DNA of 37,742 nt from an uncultured Chryseobacterium sp. GTDB taxonomy: Bacteria > Bacteroidota > Bacteroidia > Flavobacteriales > Weeksellaceae. Below are positions 1 through 8,800 of the stretch, in pieces; the first letter of the stretch is position 1; every line of letters starts with the position of its first letter. The notes below the pieces were generated by a model. That model had not been told where the DNA came from and did no database searches. It was given only the letters and a program-made list of their open reading frames with translations. The stretch covers positions 1 to 37,742 of the forward strand of contig NZ_CAJYMO010000168.1 in the NCBI RefSeq assembly GCF_913776365.1, in the 5' to 3' direction. A program made the position numbers and the translations under genes.

Positions 1-875
1 GCTACCCGGAAATAAATATCCATTCCGTTGGAAATCCCTCCCTGGATTCCGCCGGAAAGATTGGAGCGGGTGGTAAAGTCTTCATTAAAAAGGTCGTTAT
101 GGTCCTTTCCGGTCATTTTGGCGCCGCAGAAACCGCTGCCGTATTCAAAGCCTTTGGCTGCATTGATGTTGAGCATGGCTTTTCCCAGTTCGGCCTGAAG
201 TTTGGAAAAGACAGGTTCCCCGATGCCCACCGGAACATTCCTGATGAAACAGGTAATGGTTCCGCCGATTGTGTTGCCTTCTTTTTTGATTTCTTTAATC
301 CTTGCAATCATCCTTTCGGCAGTTTCGGCATCCGGGCAACGTACTTCATTGCTTTCTGTTTTTGAAAAATCCAGTGCCTGATAAGGTTTCTCGCAGAAAA
401 TGTCTCCCACGGAAGAAACGTATGCATTGATTTCAATCTCCGGTAACAGCTGTTTTGCAAGAGCTCCTGCCACCACCCAGTTGATGGTCTCCCGGGCAGA
501 AGATTTCCCGCCGCCGCGGTAGTCCCGCAGTCCGAATTTCTGATCGTAAGTGAAATCAGCATGGCTGGGGCGATAAGATTCCGCTATATGATCATAGTCG
601 CGGGATTTCTGGTTTTCGTTTTCGATTATAAATCCGATGGGCGTTCCGGTGGTCTTTCCTTCAAAAACACCGGAAAGGAACTGCACCGTATCGCTTTCTT
701 TTCTCTGGGTTACAATAGCTGACTGTCCTGGTTTTCTCCGGTCCAGTTCTTTCTGAACCGCATCGAAGTCTACGGAAAGACCGGCAGGGAAATTATTGAT
801 GATGCCTCCGTAAGCACGGCCATGGCTTTCCCCGAAGGTTGTAAGGCTGAGAAGATTACCTAAAGTATTTAACAT
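1..875 (-). CDS. aroC: Chorismate synthase, C-terminal end beyond window
   Basis: Catalyses the last common step of aromatic amino acid synthesis, 5-enolpyruvylshikimate-3-phosphate to chorismate, with reduced FMN, in the cytoplasm. Reading the minus strand from the ATG at 873-875 gives 291 codons without a stop to the window edge; the family is about 355 residues, so roughly the last fifth is missing. Visible family marks: [11 protein letters not shown] near residues 14-24, RRKPGQS near 46-52, the block [14 protein letters not shown] near residue 120, and GFEYGSGF near 240. It starts 42 bases after the stop of the membrane protein gene at 918-2561. A TAAATTTG box lies just upstream, so it may have its own promoter with a very short leader. 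The identification is firm. Confidence 0.97.
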   Translation of the reverse strand, partial: MLNTLGNLLSLTTFGESHGRAYGGIINNFPAGLSVDFDAVQKELDRRKPGQSAIVTQRKESDTVQFLSGVFEGKTTGTPIGFIIENENQKSRDYDHIAESYRPSHADFTYDQKFGLRDYRGGGKSSARETINWVVAGALAKQLLPEIEINAYVSSVGDIFCEKPYQALDFSKTESNEVRCPDAETAERMIARIKEIKKEGNTIGGTITCFIRNVPVGIGEPVFSKLQAELGKAMLNINAAKGFEYGSGFCGAKMTGKDHNDLFNEDFTTRSNLSGGIQGGISNGMDIYFRV

Positions 876-879
876 CTTA

Positions 880-887
880 CAAATTTA
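880..887 (-). promoter_or_regulatory. Possible -7 promoter box of aroC
   Basis: On the minus strand this is TAAATTTG, a match to the Bacteroidota consensus TAnnTTTG, only 4 bases upstream of the aroC ATG. No clear TTG is seen at the -33 position. If used, the mRNA would be almost leaderless. Confidence 0.35.
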
Positions 888-917
888 CAGCTTTTTCTTC
901 ATACCGGAATGGCTTAA

Positions 918-2561
918 TTACCGGGTTTGCCGGTAAGCTTCCCGTACCCTGCGCATTATCGTATCTGCCTGCTTCTGTTCCGCAGGATCCAGTTTTTTAC
1001 AGACAAAACCTTTACGGATGTTGCCGGAATCGATCATTTGCGGGAAAATTCCGGTCTTGACTTCATCAAAAAGATAGCTCTCCGAAAAAGCCGGCAGGGG
1101 AGTGTCAAAACTGTACGGGTATCTGTATGATACGTTAAATCTGAAGTTTCCGACGGTATAGGTTCTGTAGCGATTGTATTCATATACCGAAGGCCTGTAC
1201 CACTGAGTGGTTTCGAATTTCCCCATGAAGCTTCCCAGCCTGAAACTTGGCACATACGTTTGCAGGATTCCGGGAAACAGAAGAATGCCGGCAAGAGCAA
1301 TGCCCATCACGGAGAAGCCGCCTACCGATATCCTCCTGCTGCAGTGATTCCGCAGAACCATAAAAGCGATCACAAAGAATACATCTATAAAAAATCTGTA
1401 CTGGGCGGAAAATATCAGCACAAGAAAACTTTTAATCAGTAAAGAGATCAGGATTACGGTAAGCATCCTGTCTTTTTTTCTGATAACATATCCTGTAAAA
1501 AACAGCAGGGTTAAAATGAAAAGAATATTGATTTTGGACTTGATGCCTTTCAGGAATAACCAGTTCTTTATAAAGTCCCATCCGGAAAAACGCTGGATTT
1601 CTTCATAAGAATACTGCATATCATAGGTTTTGAGGATGGCATACCGGGAAGAAGTGGCCAGGATTTCCTGATCCGGCTTCCAGCTTACACCCAAATCGCC
1701 TATGGCCACGGGAAATACAGGGTAGCCGAAAGTGTATATATTTTTAATGAAAAACAGCAGAATGATGACAGCTCCCGGAATGAGGGTGCTGAAATTTTTA
1801 CGGATGATCAGCAGGGTGTAAAAAAAGCAGGCTGCCGGAACCCATATCATGGTGGGCTTTATCGCAAATATAAATGCTGAAAACGCGAAAAGCAACAGGG
1901 TATTGGTATTACGCTGAAGCATTTCATTGGTAACCACCAGCGAAAGGATAATTACAGGTAGGTCCGGGCTCGGCGATTGTGAGAACAGGAGGAGTACCGG
2001 AATAAAGAGAAGCTGGATCCAGGTTCTGTTCTCAATGATGTAGATGAGATATACCATTAACAGCACTGCATTTATCCTTAGAAAAGGATCTGAAAGATGT
2101 GAAAAGCCTGCCTGAAACAGATGCCATACCGACATTTGGCCCAGGGTAAGGTCCAGATTGGATACTCCTTTCACCAATCCGTATTCCGTTAGCCACCTGA
2201 TCGTAGGGACATAATATCCGAAATGGTCGAGCACGTAAGGATAAAATGATGCACAGAAAAGCAGTATACCCAGAGCAAAAGAGAAAATGCGGTACTCTTT
2301 TGACAAATGCTGCACTAGATGTTTATACTTTTTATTCCTGAAAAAAAAGAAAAGACCGACGATGATCACCGGAATTTCTGTAAAAACGGACAGGGGCAGA
2401 AAGAAAGCCGTTATTACCCATAAAATGCTGATAGTCATAATTCCCGTAAAAGCCTGCCCGGCTGTTCCGGTGATGAAAGGTCTGGTCAGTTTTTCAGCGA
2501 GGGCTCCCCATCCTGTGAGTACAGGAAAGAGAAGTAAGGCAGAAAGTAACAGTAGAGCCAT
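918..2561 (-). CDS. Large polytopic membrane protein of unknown function
   Basis: About 547 residues with roughly ten or more hydrophobic segments spread over the first 450 residues (for example MALLLLSALLLFPVL at the N terminus) and a soluble C-terminal tail. The layout recalls the polytopic membrane proteins of the glycosyltransferase-39/LIC_10190 type found in Bacteroidota, but no catalytic motif is recognised, so no function is given. The reading frame stays open to a TTG at 2588, but the ATG at 2559-2561 is preferred because the nine extra codons would lie inside a rho-independent terminator hairpin (2564-2595). Downstream, aroC begins 42 bases after the stop. Confidence 0.8.
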   Translation of the reverse strand: MALLLLSALLLFPVLTGWGALAEKLTRPFITGTAGQAFTGIMTISILWVITAFFLPLSVFTEIPVIIVGLFFFFRNKKYKHLVQHLSKEYRIFSFALGILLFCASFYPYVLDHFGYYVPTIRWLTEYGLVKGVSNLDLTLGQMSVWHLFQAGFSHLSDPFLRINAVLLMVYLIYIIENRTWIQLLFIPVLLLFSQSPSPDLPVIILSLVVTNEMLQRNTNTLLLFAFSAFIFAIKPTMIWVPAACFFYTLLIIRKNFSTLIPGAVIILLFFIKNIYTFGYPVFPVAIGDLGVSWKPDQEILATSSRYAILKTYDMQYSYEEIQRFSGWDFIKNWLFLKGIKSKINILFILTLLFFTGYVIRKKDRMLTVILISLLIKSFLVLIFSAQYRFFIDVFFVIAFMVLRNHCSRRISVGGFSVMGIALAGILLFPGILQTYVPSFRLGSFMGKFETTQWYRPSVYEYNRYRTYTVGNFRFNVSYRYPYSFDTPLPAFSESYLFDEVKTGIFPQMIDSGNIRKGFVCKKLDPAEQKQADTIMRRVREAYRQTR

Positions 2562-2563
2562 AA

Positions 2564-2595
2564 AAAAAGATTGCCTAAAAATAAGCAATCTTTTT
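2564..2595 (-). terminator. Rho-independent terminator of the glycine-zipper lipoprotein gene
   Basis: Perfect 11-bp stem (2564-2574 with 2585-2595) and a 10-base loop; read on the minus strand it ends in a run of T. It sits 17 bases after the lipoprotein stop and abuts the ATG of the next gene. Confidence 0.75.
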
Positions 2596-2612
2596 ATGTT
2601 ATGTGGAGAATA

Positions 2613-3152
2613 TTAATTACGTGGCTGTACCCTTCCGCTTTTTCTGTCCTGTGCCCTACCCAATGTATATCCTGTAGCACCACCGATAACACCACCAATG
2701 GCTGCACCGGCTCCGGGGCTCTTTTTATTTACAATAGCTCCCAGGGCAGCACCCCCTACAGCACCGATGATGGTTCCTTTTGCGGCTTCACTCATACCCT
2801 TTTTCTTTGCCGTTGTTCCCTGTGAAGCACTGCTTCCGTTGTTGGCATAGTTTCCATTACTGGAACTTGGTCTGTCACGGTATACGGTACGGGTTTCCCT
2901 GATTACCTGCGGTCTGGCATTGGCAGCAGCCGTTCTGGCTTTCTGTACTTCCGTAATGCTGTCTGCTTTTTTCTGGGCTTCATAAGCCATTTTTTCTTTC
3001 TCTATAGCCAGCTTCTGTTTTTCAATTTCAAGCTGCCTCATCTGGAATTCCATCTTTTGCTGTTCAAGAGACTTTTCGGCAATCTGATCGTCTTTTTTGC
3101 AGGCAGTCAGTAAAAATACTGACAATAAACCTGTTAACACTATACTTTTCAT
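2613..3152 (-). CDS. Lipoprotein with coiled coil and YMGG-like glycine zipper
   Basis: 179 residues. An N-terminal lipoprotein signal ends in the lipobox LLTAC (Cys18), so the protein is probably anchored in a membrane by lipidation. Residues about 25-75 are a charged, Glu/Lys/Gln-rich stretch with heptad character, likely a coiled coil. A Ser/Asn-rich linker (about 95-115) follows. The C-terminal part has repeated GxxxG spacing (GAVGGAALGAIV and GAAIGGVIGGATG), the pattern of YMGG-like glycine-zipper domains, which insert in or pack against the envelope. The end is basic. The start is the ATG at 3150-3152. The precise role is unknown; an envelope structural or stress function is plausible by family only. 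Confidence 0.85.
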   Translation of the reverse strand: MKSIVLTGLLSVFLLTACKKDDQIAEKSLEQQKMEFQMRQLEIEKQKLAIEKEKMAYEAQKKADSITEVQKARTAAANARPQVIRETRTVYRDRPSSSNGNYANNGSSASQGTTAKKKGMSEAAKGTIIGAVGGAALGAIVNKKSPGAGAAIGGVIGGATGYTLGRAQDRKSGRVQPRN

Positions 3153-3431
3153 AATTCAAATTTTAAAAGGTTGCTCAAAGCATAAGCTTGATCTCTAATA
3201 CTTTCAATTATAACGCCAAAATGCCGTTAAGCAATGTTAAAATAGTCAAAACAACTGGAAAAAAATATGAAGTCCGTAGAAATATAGGCCATTAATTCAA
3301 AGGTTTCAGCGGAAAAAGATAGGGCAATATGATGAATAAGGCACTTATCGACTATGATATTTCACAAATCTTTAATTTTATTGTCTCTAAATGAATCATT
3401 ATATTTACACACGCCTACTAAACTGGAAAAA

Positions 3432-3617
3432 ATGAAATTAACTTTGGAAAATTCAGACCTTTCTCTGATTTTAATGCTGGCTATTTTGTTTATATCAATT
3501 ATGCTTGTTATCTTTGGTCTTATGCGGTTTCTCGAAAAAAAGAGATTCCGATATTGTTTTGCGTATTATAACGGCCGTGCCTATTGCAAAAAATATGGCA
3601 GGAGAAAAATATCGTAG
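3432..3617 (+). CDS. Small single-span membrane protein, hypothetical
   Basis: 61 codons from the ATG at 3432. One hydrophobic segment (about residues 12-34, rich in Leu, Ile and Met) is followed by a strongly basic, Tyr-rich tail (KKRFRYCFAYYNGRAYCKKY), so the tail would sit in the cytoplasm. The frame is open further upstream to 3354, but those codons do not look like protein. No family is recognised. The first small-RNA-like element (3639-3709) follows 21 bases after the stop and could act as its terminator. It could be a chance open frame; the clean membrane span is the main support. Confidence 0.45.
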   Translation: MKLTLENSDLSLILMLAILFISIMLVIFGLMRFLEKKRFRYCFAYYNGRAYCKKYGRRKIS

Positions 3618-3638
3618 CTCACCTGCGTACAACTTCTG

Positions 3639-3709
3639 TTCAGAATCTCTGAATAGATTTTTTTTCATCATTTGTGTTTTTACAGCCTTCTTCCGGAAGG
3701 CTGTTTTTT
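3639..3709 (+). ncRNA. Small RNA-like element, family 1 copy a
   Basis: A 15-base hairpin TTCAGA-ATC-TCTGAA (3639-3653), then the 25-base core (3657-3681, containing TTTTTTTTCATCATTTGTG), then a terminator with a perfect 9-bp stem (3682-3690 with 3696-3704) and a T run. The core is identical at 5545-5569 and 19374-19398. No good promoter was found directly upstream, so this copy may instead be the 3' UTR of the small gene at 3432-3617. Confidence 0.5.
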
Positions 3710-3772
3710 ATGGCAATGATTATTTTTCAGGAGTTTATGATCCGGCTCATATCATAATTGTTCATATCTCTC

Positions 3773-3780
3773 TAATTTTG
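3773..3780 (+). promoter_or_regulatory. -7 promoter box of the Ser/Thr-rich lipoprotein gene
   Basis: TAATTTTG matches TAnnTTTG and lies 29 bases before the ATG at 3810. A TTG occurs upstream but only 12 bases away, shorter than the usual spacing. Confidence 0.5.
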
Positions 3781-3809
3781 GAATAATTAAGACATTAAAA
3801 AATTATCAT

Positions 3810-4094
3810 ATGAAAAAAGTAATGCTATTAACGTTAGGTTTAGGCCTTTTCGCAGTAAGCTGTAAAAAGCAGGATACACAAAATGACAGCACATCGATGA
3901 GCGATTCTGCTTCCACAGGAACCATGTCAGGTGATATGTCAACTACCGGAACCGATATGGATACTACGGCAAGTGTGCGGGACAGCGCCATGAACCAGGG
4001 AACAGGAACCAGTCAGACCGGAACAACCGGAACGACCAGTGGTACTACCGGTACGGGAACAGGATCAGGAACAAGAACTGATTCTGCAAGATAA
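3810..4094 (+). CDS. Small Ser/Thr/Gly-rich lipoprotein
   Basis: 94 residues. Lipoprotein signal MKKVMLLTLGLGLFAVSC with Cys18 as the lipidation site. The rest is low-complexity: Ser, Thr, Asp and Met up to about residue 65, then TG/TT dipeptide repeats (TGTTGTTSGTTGTGTGSG) and a short charged end. Such proteins are common in Chryseobacterium and have no known function; the mature part is probably unstructured and surface- or periplasm-facing. It has its own -7 box at 3773 and its own terminator at 4136, so it is a single-gene unit. Confidence 0.8.
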   Translation: MKKVMLLTLGLGLFAVSCKKQDTQNDSTSMSDSASTGTMSGDMSTTGTDMDTTASVRDSAMNQGTGTSQTGTTGTTSGTTGTGTGSGTRTDSAR

Positions 4095-4135
4095 CATACC
4101 AGAAACACTTTTTTAGACCCCATATACCCTTTAAG

Positions 4136-4165
4136 ATCTGCCTCACCCCCGAGGCAGATTTTTTT
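4136..4165 (+). terminator. Terminator of the 3810-4094 gene
   Basis: Perfect 9-bp stem ATCTGCCTC/GAGGCAGAT with loop ACCCCC, followed by seven T. Confidence 0.85.
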
Positions 4166-4247
4166 GTCAGCATTCTTGAGAACCTTTTTTAAGTACGGAT
4201 TTATGCAGGAGAATATGCGGCCACTTCCTGCGACGGCCAGCCGGTAC

Positions 4248-4281
4248 AAAAATCCGCTTTACTCAGGATAGCAAAGCGGAT
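4248..4281 (-). terminator. Terminator of the family 2 glycosyltransferase gene
   Basis: Perfect 9-bp stem (4252-4260 with 4273-4281) and a 12-base loop; on the minus strand it is followed by TTTTT. It lies 22 bases after the glycosyltransferase stop. Confidence 0.75.
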
Positions 4282-4303
4282 CTGTTGTTGTTTATCCAGT
4301 GCT

Positions 4304-5134
4304 TCAGATATGCAGTGTAGATCTTATTCTGCTCATCAGCCTGTAGGGGATTTTAGTCTGATATTCCAGCAGGCTGTAAATTTCTTTGGACGTGGTAAAT
4401 ACAGTCGGGACAGGCCGGTGATGGATAGTGGTAATGTTTCTGCGTTTCATTGTATCCAGTATAACCCTTGCAAAAGAATCTTTGGCGCTCTGTTTTGAAC
4501 TCGATTGTGAAATTCCTTTTTCATGGATCCTGTATTTATAGAGTACTTCATCAATAAACCGGGCTTCGCCGATCTCAAGAAGCTTCAGATACAAATCCTG
4601 ATCCACGGCACTTCTCAGAGCAGGATTAATACCGCTTGTCTGTTCATAGGCTGATCTTTTGAACATAAAAAATGCTGAGATCTGGATGGGGATATTAAAG
4701 AAATATCGGCTGTTATGAATCTGTTTGATCTTTCCGAAAACTTCTCCGGGCATAAGATTTTCATTGCAGAAAATAAGCCTCGAATAAACGGCAATGGTCT
4801 TACGGGATTTCAGCAGTTCATCCGCACAGCATTCGAGTGCATAATCATACAAGGCGTCGTCAGGATCCAGGAAAGCACAGAAATCCCCTGTTGCAAGTTC
4901 CACACATTTTCTTTTGGTATAACCGCAGCCCTCGTTTTTTTGATTTGTAAACAGCCTGAAACGCGAATCATCACGGATCAATTCTCTGATAATCTTCACT
5001 GAATCGTCTGTAGAACAATCATCTACAATAATAACTTCCCAATTTTCATAGCTTTGTGATATGATGGAATCATAACAGTCGCTGAAATATTTTCCGTTAT
5101 TATAATTTGCAACAAGAATAGATATTTTATTCAC
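4304..5134 (-). CDS. Family 2 glycosyltransferase
   Basis: 276 residues. Transfers a sugar from a nucleotide-sugar to a glycan acceptor, probably in surface polysaccharide synthesis at the cytoplasmic face of the membrane. GT-A fold marks: SILVANYNNGKY at residues 5-16, IIVDDCSTDDS at 35-45, the metal-binding DPDD at 90-93 after ATGDFCAFL, and VDQDLYLKLLE near 188, which fits the ED-type catalytic acceptor region. No membrane span. The start is GTG at 5132-5134; no ATG fits in frame upstream. It stands alone rather than in a polysaccharide cluster, so donor and acceptor cannot be named. Confidence 0.9.
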   Translation of the reverse strand: MNKISILVANYNNGKYFSDCYDSIISQSYENWEVIIVDDCSTDDSVKIIRELIRDDSRFRLFTNQKNEGCGYTKRKCVELATGDFCAFLDPDDALYDYALECCADELLKSRKTIAVYSRLIFCNENLMPGEVFGKIKQIHNSRYFFNIPIQISAFFMFKRSAYEQTSGINPALRSAVDQDLYLKLLEIGEARFIDEVLYKYRIHEKGISQSSSKQSAKDSFARVILDTMKRRNITTIHHRPVPTVFTTSKEIYSLLEYQTKIPYRLMSRIRSTLHI

Positions 5135-5157
5135 ATTTGCTTGATTTAATATTCTCG

Positions 5158-5165
5158 CAAATGTA
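5158..5165 (-). promoter_or_regulatory. -7 promoter box of the glycosyltransferase gene
   Basis: Minus-strand TACATTTG, exact TAnnTTTG, 23 bases upstream of the GTG start. Confidence 0.5.
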
Positions 5166-5518
5166 TTTATTACATCTCTGTAAAATCATGATTAAAATCA
5201 TCAGATCTTTAAATATAAAGTTATATTTTATAAACTAGTTTTCCCCCTTGATAATTGGCCAAGCCGAATTAAAAATTCATGTTTCACTGCATTTTTCCTG
5301 TTGTCGGGTTATTAATAAAAAGAGGCATATCAGCCGCTGCATCAGGGGTTGGCAAATTTATAAAATTACATGATAAGTGGAAACAATGAAAGGGCAAATA
5401 GGGTACTTTTTTTTGAAATGTGTAGTGAAGTATACTGAACTAATATGGAATATTGAAAATAATTATCCTATGACTCCACGCATAGTCTGCCTGCCAATTT
5501 CCGTGTAATTTTACTTCG
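5166..5518. other. AT-rich intergenic stretch
   Basis: No credible open frame, promoter pair or hairpin was found between the glycosyltransferase promoter and the family 1 element at 5519. A small inverted repeat TTCCG/CGGAA (5499-5521) overlaps the possible -7 box of that element. Confidence 0.5.
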
Positions 5519-5602
5519 GAATTAAATTAATTGATTCTACAAAAATTTTTTTTCATCATTTGTGTTTTTGGGTCTCCTTTCTAAAAGGAGACCTTATTTT
5601 TT
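5519..5602 (+). ncRNA. Small RNA-like element, family 1 copy b
   Basis: The 25-base core at 5545-5569 is identical to those at 3657 and 19374. It is followed by a terminator with a perfect 10-bp stem GGTCTCCTTT/AAAGGAGACC (5571-5580, 5584-5593) and TTATTTTTT. The 5' end is uncertain; TAATTTTA at 5506-5513 is a weak -7 candidate. No gene ends just upstream on this strand, so the hairpin does not terminate a known mRNA, which favours a free small RNA. Confidence 0.5.
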
Positions 5603-5845
5603 CATCTTTACCACGTTTCTGTACCGCTTGCAGTCAAAATCAAAATCCGGATAATTCTAAAACCTATAATAAAAGATATCTACCACAATTTGTTTATTAT
5701 CTATTTTACAGGATACTAAATAATAAAAATCAGCGTTTAGCTAAAGCAGGCTCATATATATGATTTGATACATTCTCTTTGAGTATTTGAGAAATATTCT
5801 ATAAAAAACATGTTGTTTTATACTATATATTAGCAAAAAACAAAT

Positions 5846-5853
5846 TAGCTTTG
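5846..5853 (+). promoter_or_regulatory. -7 promoter box of the T9SS cargo gene
   Basis: TAGCTTTG matches TAnnTTTG, 26 bases before the ATG at 5880. No convincing -33 TTG is seen. Confidence 0.5.
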
Positions 5854-5879
5854 CATTGATTAATATTAAATGATAACTT

Positions 5880-8800
5880 ATGAAGAAAATTTCTACTTTT
5901 CTAGTACTTCTTCTGTGTTTGCTAAATCTGGGCGCCATACCTGACGTCTATGGGCAGACACCTACTGCGTTACCATATTCACAGAACTTTAATACCGCGA
6001 ATGATCTGACTCTCCTGAACGGAACTCAGACCAATAAATGGTCTTATGGTGCAGCAACCGGTAATACAGGCAGTTCTTTGTACATCTCCAATAACGGCGG
6101 CACTGCCAATGCTTATACCGTTAACTCGAGCAGTATTGTACAGGCATACAAAGACCTGATTATTCCTTCAACAGCTTCTATTGCAAACTTTTCTTTTGAT
6201 TGGAAAGGGCAGGGAGAATCTATCTATGATTATTTAAGGGTATGGATAGTTCCGACGACATTTACCCCTACGCCCGGTACACAGATTACGGCCGCCGCTA
6301 ACAGAATCCAGGTGGGAGGTGAACTTAATGGCCAGGCAACGTGGCAGACTTTCAGCACAATCAACCTGAATTTAAGTCAATTCATGGGATCCAATATGAG
6401 GCTGGTATTTGAATGGAGAAATGACTTCACTGCAGGGACACAGCCTCCGATTGCTATTGATAACATCAATATAAGCATACCGAGCTGCTTTCCGCCTACG
6501 GCAACTGCTGTAAATACGATCACCACAAACAGTGCTGTTCTTTCCTGGACTGCTCCTGCAGCAGTTCCCGGTAATGGATATGAATATTATATCAGTACCA
6601 ATTCTGCTGCACCTACTGCCGCAACTCCGGGAGTGGCCAGTACAGGAACGACTGCAACAGTAACGTTAACCCCAAGTACAACCTACTATTGGTGGGTACG
6701 CTCTGTATGTAGCGCTACGGATAAAAGTGTATGGATTGCAGGAAACAGCTTCTCTACACTCCAGGTTCCTACTACTATTCCTTACGTACAGAATTTCTCG
6801 ACAGCGAACGATCTGCAGCTGACAAGTCTCAATCAGACCAATAAATGGGTATATGGTTCCGCAACCGGAAACCCTGCCAATTCACTGTATATTTCCAATA
6901 ACGGAACGGCAAATGCCTATACCATCTCTTCTACCAGTACGGTACATGCTTTCAGAGATCTACTTGTTCCTGCAGGTACCACTTTTGCTACTTTATCCTT
7001 TGACTGGAAAGGAGACGGGGAATCCATCTATGATTACCTGAAGGTATGGCTGGTTCCTGTAACCTATAACCCGGCTGCCGGTACCCAGATTACAGCAGGT
7101 GCAGGAAGAATCCAGGTAGGAGGAACATTTAACCAACAGTCTACGTGGCAGAATTATTTCGATCCGCTGGTAAACCTGACGACTTTTGCAGGCCAGACGG
7201 TGCGTCTTGTCTTCGAATGGAAAAATGACGGTTCCGGTGGTACCCAGCCGCCGATCGCGATCGATAATATCAACCTAAGCATCCCTACCTGTAAAATACC
7301 TACGAATATTACCGTATCTACAGTAGGAAGTGCTACCGCAACAATTACCTGGACAGCTCCTTCACCGGCTCCGGCAGGAGGATACCAATATTACCTGTCT
7401 ACTGTAAATGTTCCGCCAACTGCAGCCACTGTTCCTACAGGAGCATCTGCTACGAATACCCTTAACTTAACATCTCTGACGCCTAATACCACGTATTACA
7501 TCTGGATCCGTTCCGTTTGTGCAGGTTCAGACAGAAGCTTCTGGATGGCAGGCGGTCCGTTTACCACGACTCAGATTCCGGCTACCATTCCTTACATCCA
7601 GCCGTTCACGACAGGAAGTGATTTAGGCTATGCCAATGGTTCACAGGTAAACAAGTGGATTTACGGAAATGCTACAGGAAATACGGGAGGCTCGGTTTAC
7701 ATTTCCAATACCGGTACTACCAATGCCTATAGTACTTCATCCACCAGCATTGTCCATGCTTACAGGGATATTGCAGTTCCTGCCGGAACCACTACCGCTA
7801 CTTTCTCTTTTGACTGGAAAGCTGCAGGAGAGTCAAGTTTTGACTATATGAAAGTATGGCTGGTGCCTGCCAGCTTTATGCCTGTCGCAGGAACCGGTAT
7901 CGCAGCAGGAACCGGAAGAATACAGATCGGTAATAATTACAATCAGCAGACGACCTGGCAGACCGTTTCGAATCCTGCCTTGGATATTTCAAGTTTTGCA
8001 GGGGCTACCATGAGGCTGGTCTTTGAATGGAGGAATGACGGCAGCGCCGGTACACAGCCTCCTGCAGCCATTGACAATATCAACCTCAGGATCTGCAGCA
8101 ATGCGACTCCGGTAGTAACCGTAGGTACGGCTACTTATAATTCCGTAGTGCTTACATGGCCACAGGACATCGGCGGAGCAAGTTATCTTGTAAGATACCG
8201 TCCGGTAGGAAGTACAGGACCTTGGCAGAGCTACAGCGTACCGACTGCCGCTTCACCGGCAACCACCAATACCACGACATTGCAGTCATTATTGCCGGCA
8301 ACATTGTATGAAGTTGAAATCGCTGCAGTTTGTAACGGTATTCCGGGAGTATATTCCCACAGTAATTTTACAACACGATGCGATCCTACGCCTCCGAATG
8401 TAACCATTACCAGCATTACCCCTACATCCGCAGTAATCGGTTGGGGACCACTGGCGGCAAGCTCAGAATATTTCATGCGGTACAGGATCGTAGGAAGCGG
8501 AGCAGCAGGATGGAGTGCGGAAATACCATTACCGGCAGCACCGGCTACTACGTTTTTACTGAGCCCGCTGAATGTATATACTACTTATGAAGTTCAGATC
8601 GCCAACCGATGTGTAGGCGAAACAACACTGAACCCATGGTCTAATCCTAAGGTATTTACCACGGAAAGAACATGTGATGTGGCGCCTCCGGGGCTTACCA
8701 TCACGAATCTGACACCAACAATGGCTACGGTTACATGGGCCTCTTTCCCGGGTGCAAGTTCTTATATATTGCGATACAGGAAAATTGGAATTCCAAGCTG

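Noticed and set aside
3505..3786. 93-codon open frame running through the first family 1 element
   Set aside because: It reads through a hairpin terminator and the 25-base core in a frame that is not shared by the other core copies.
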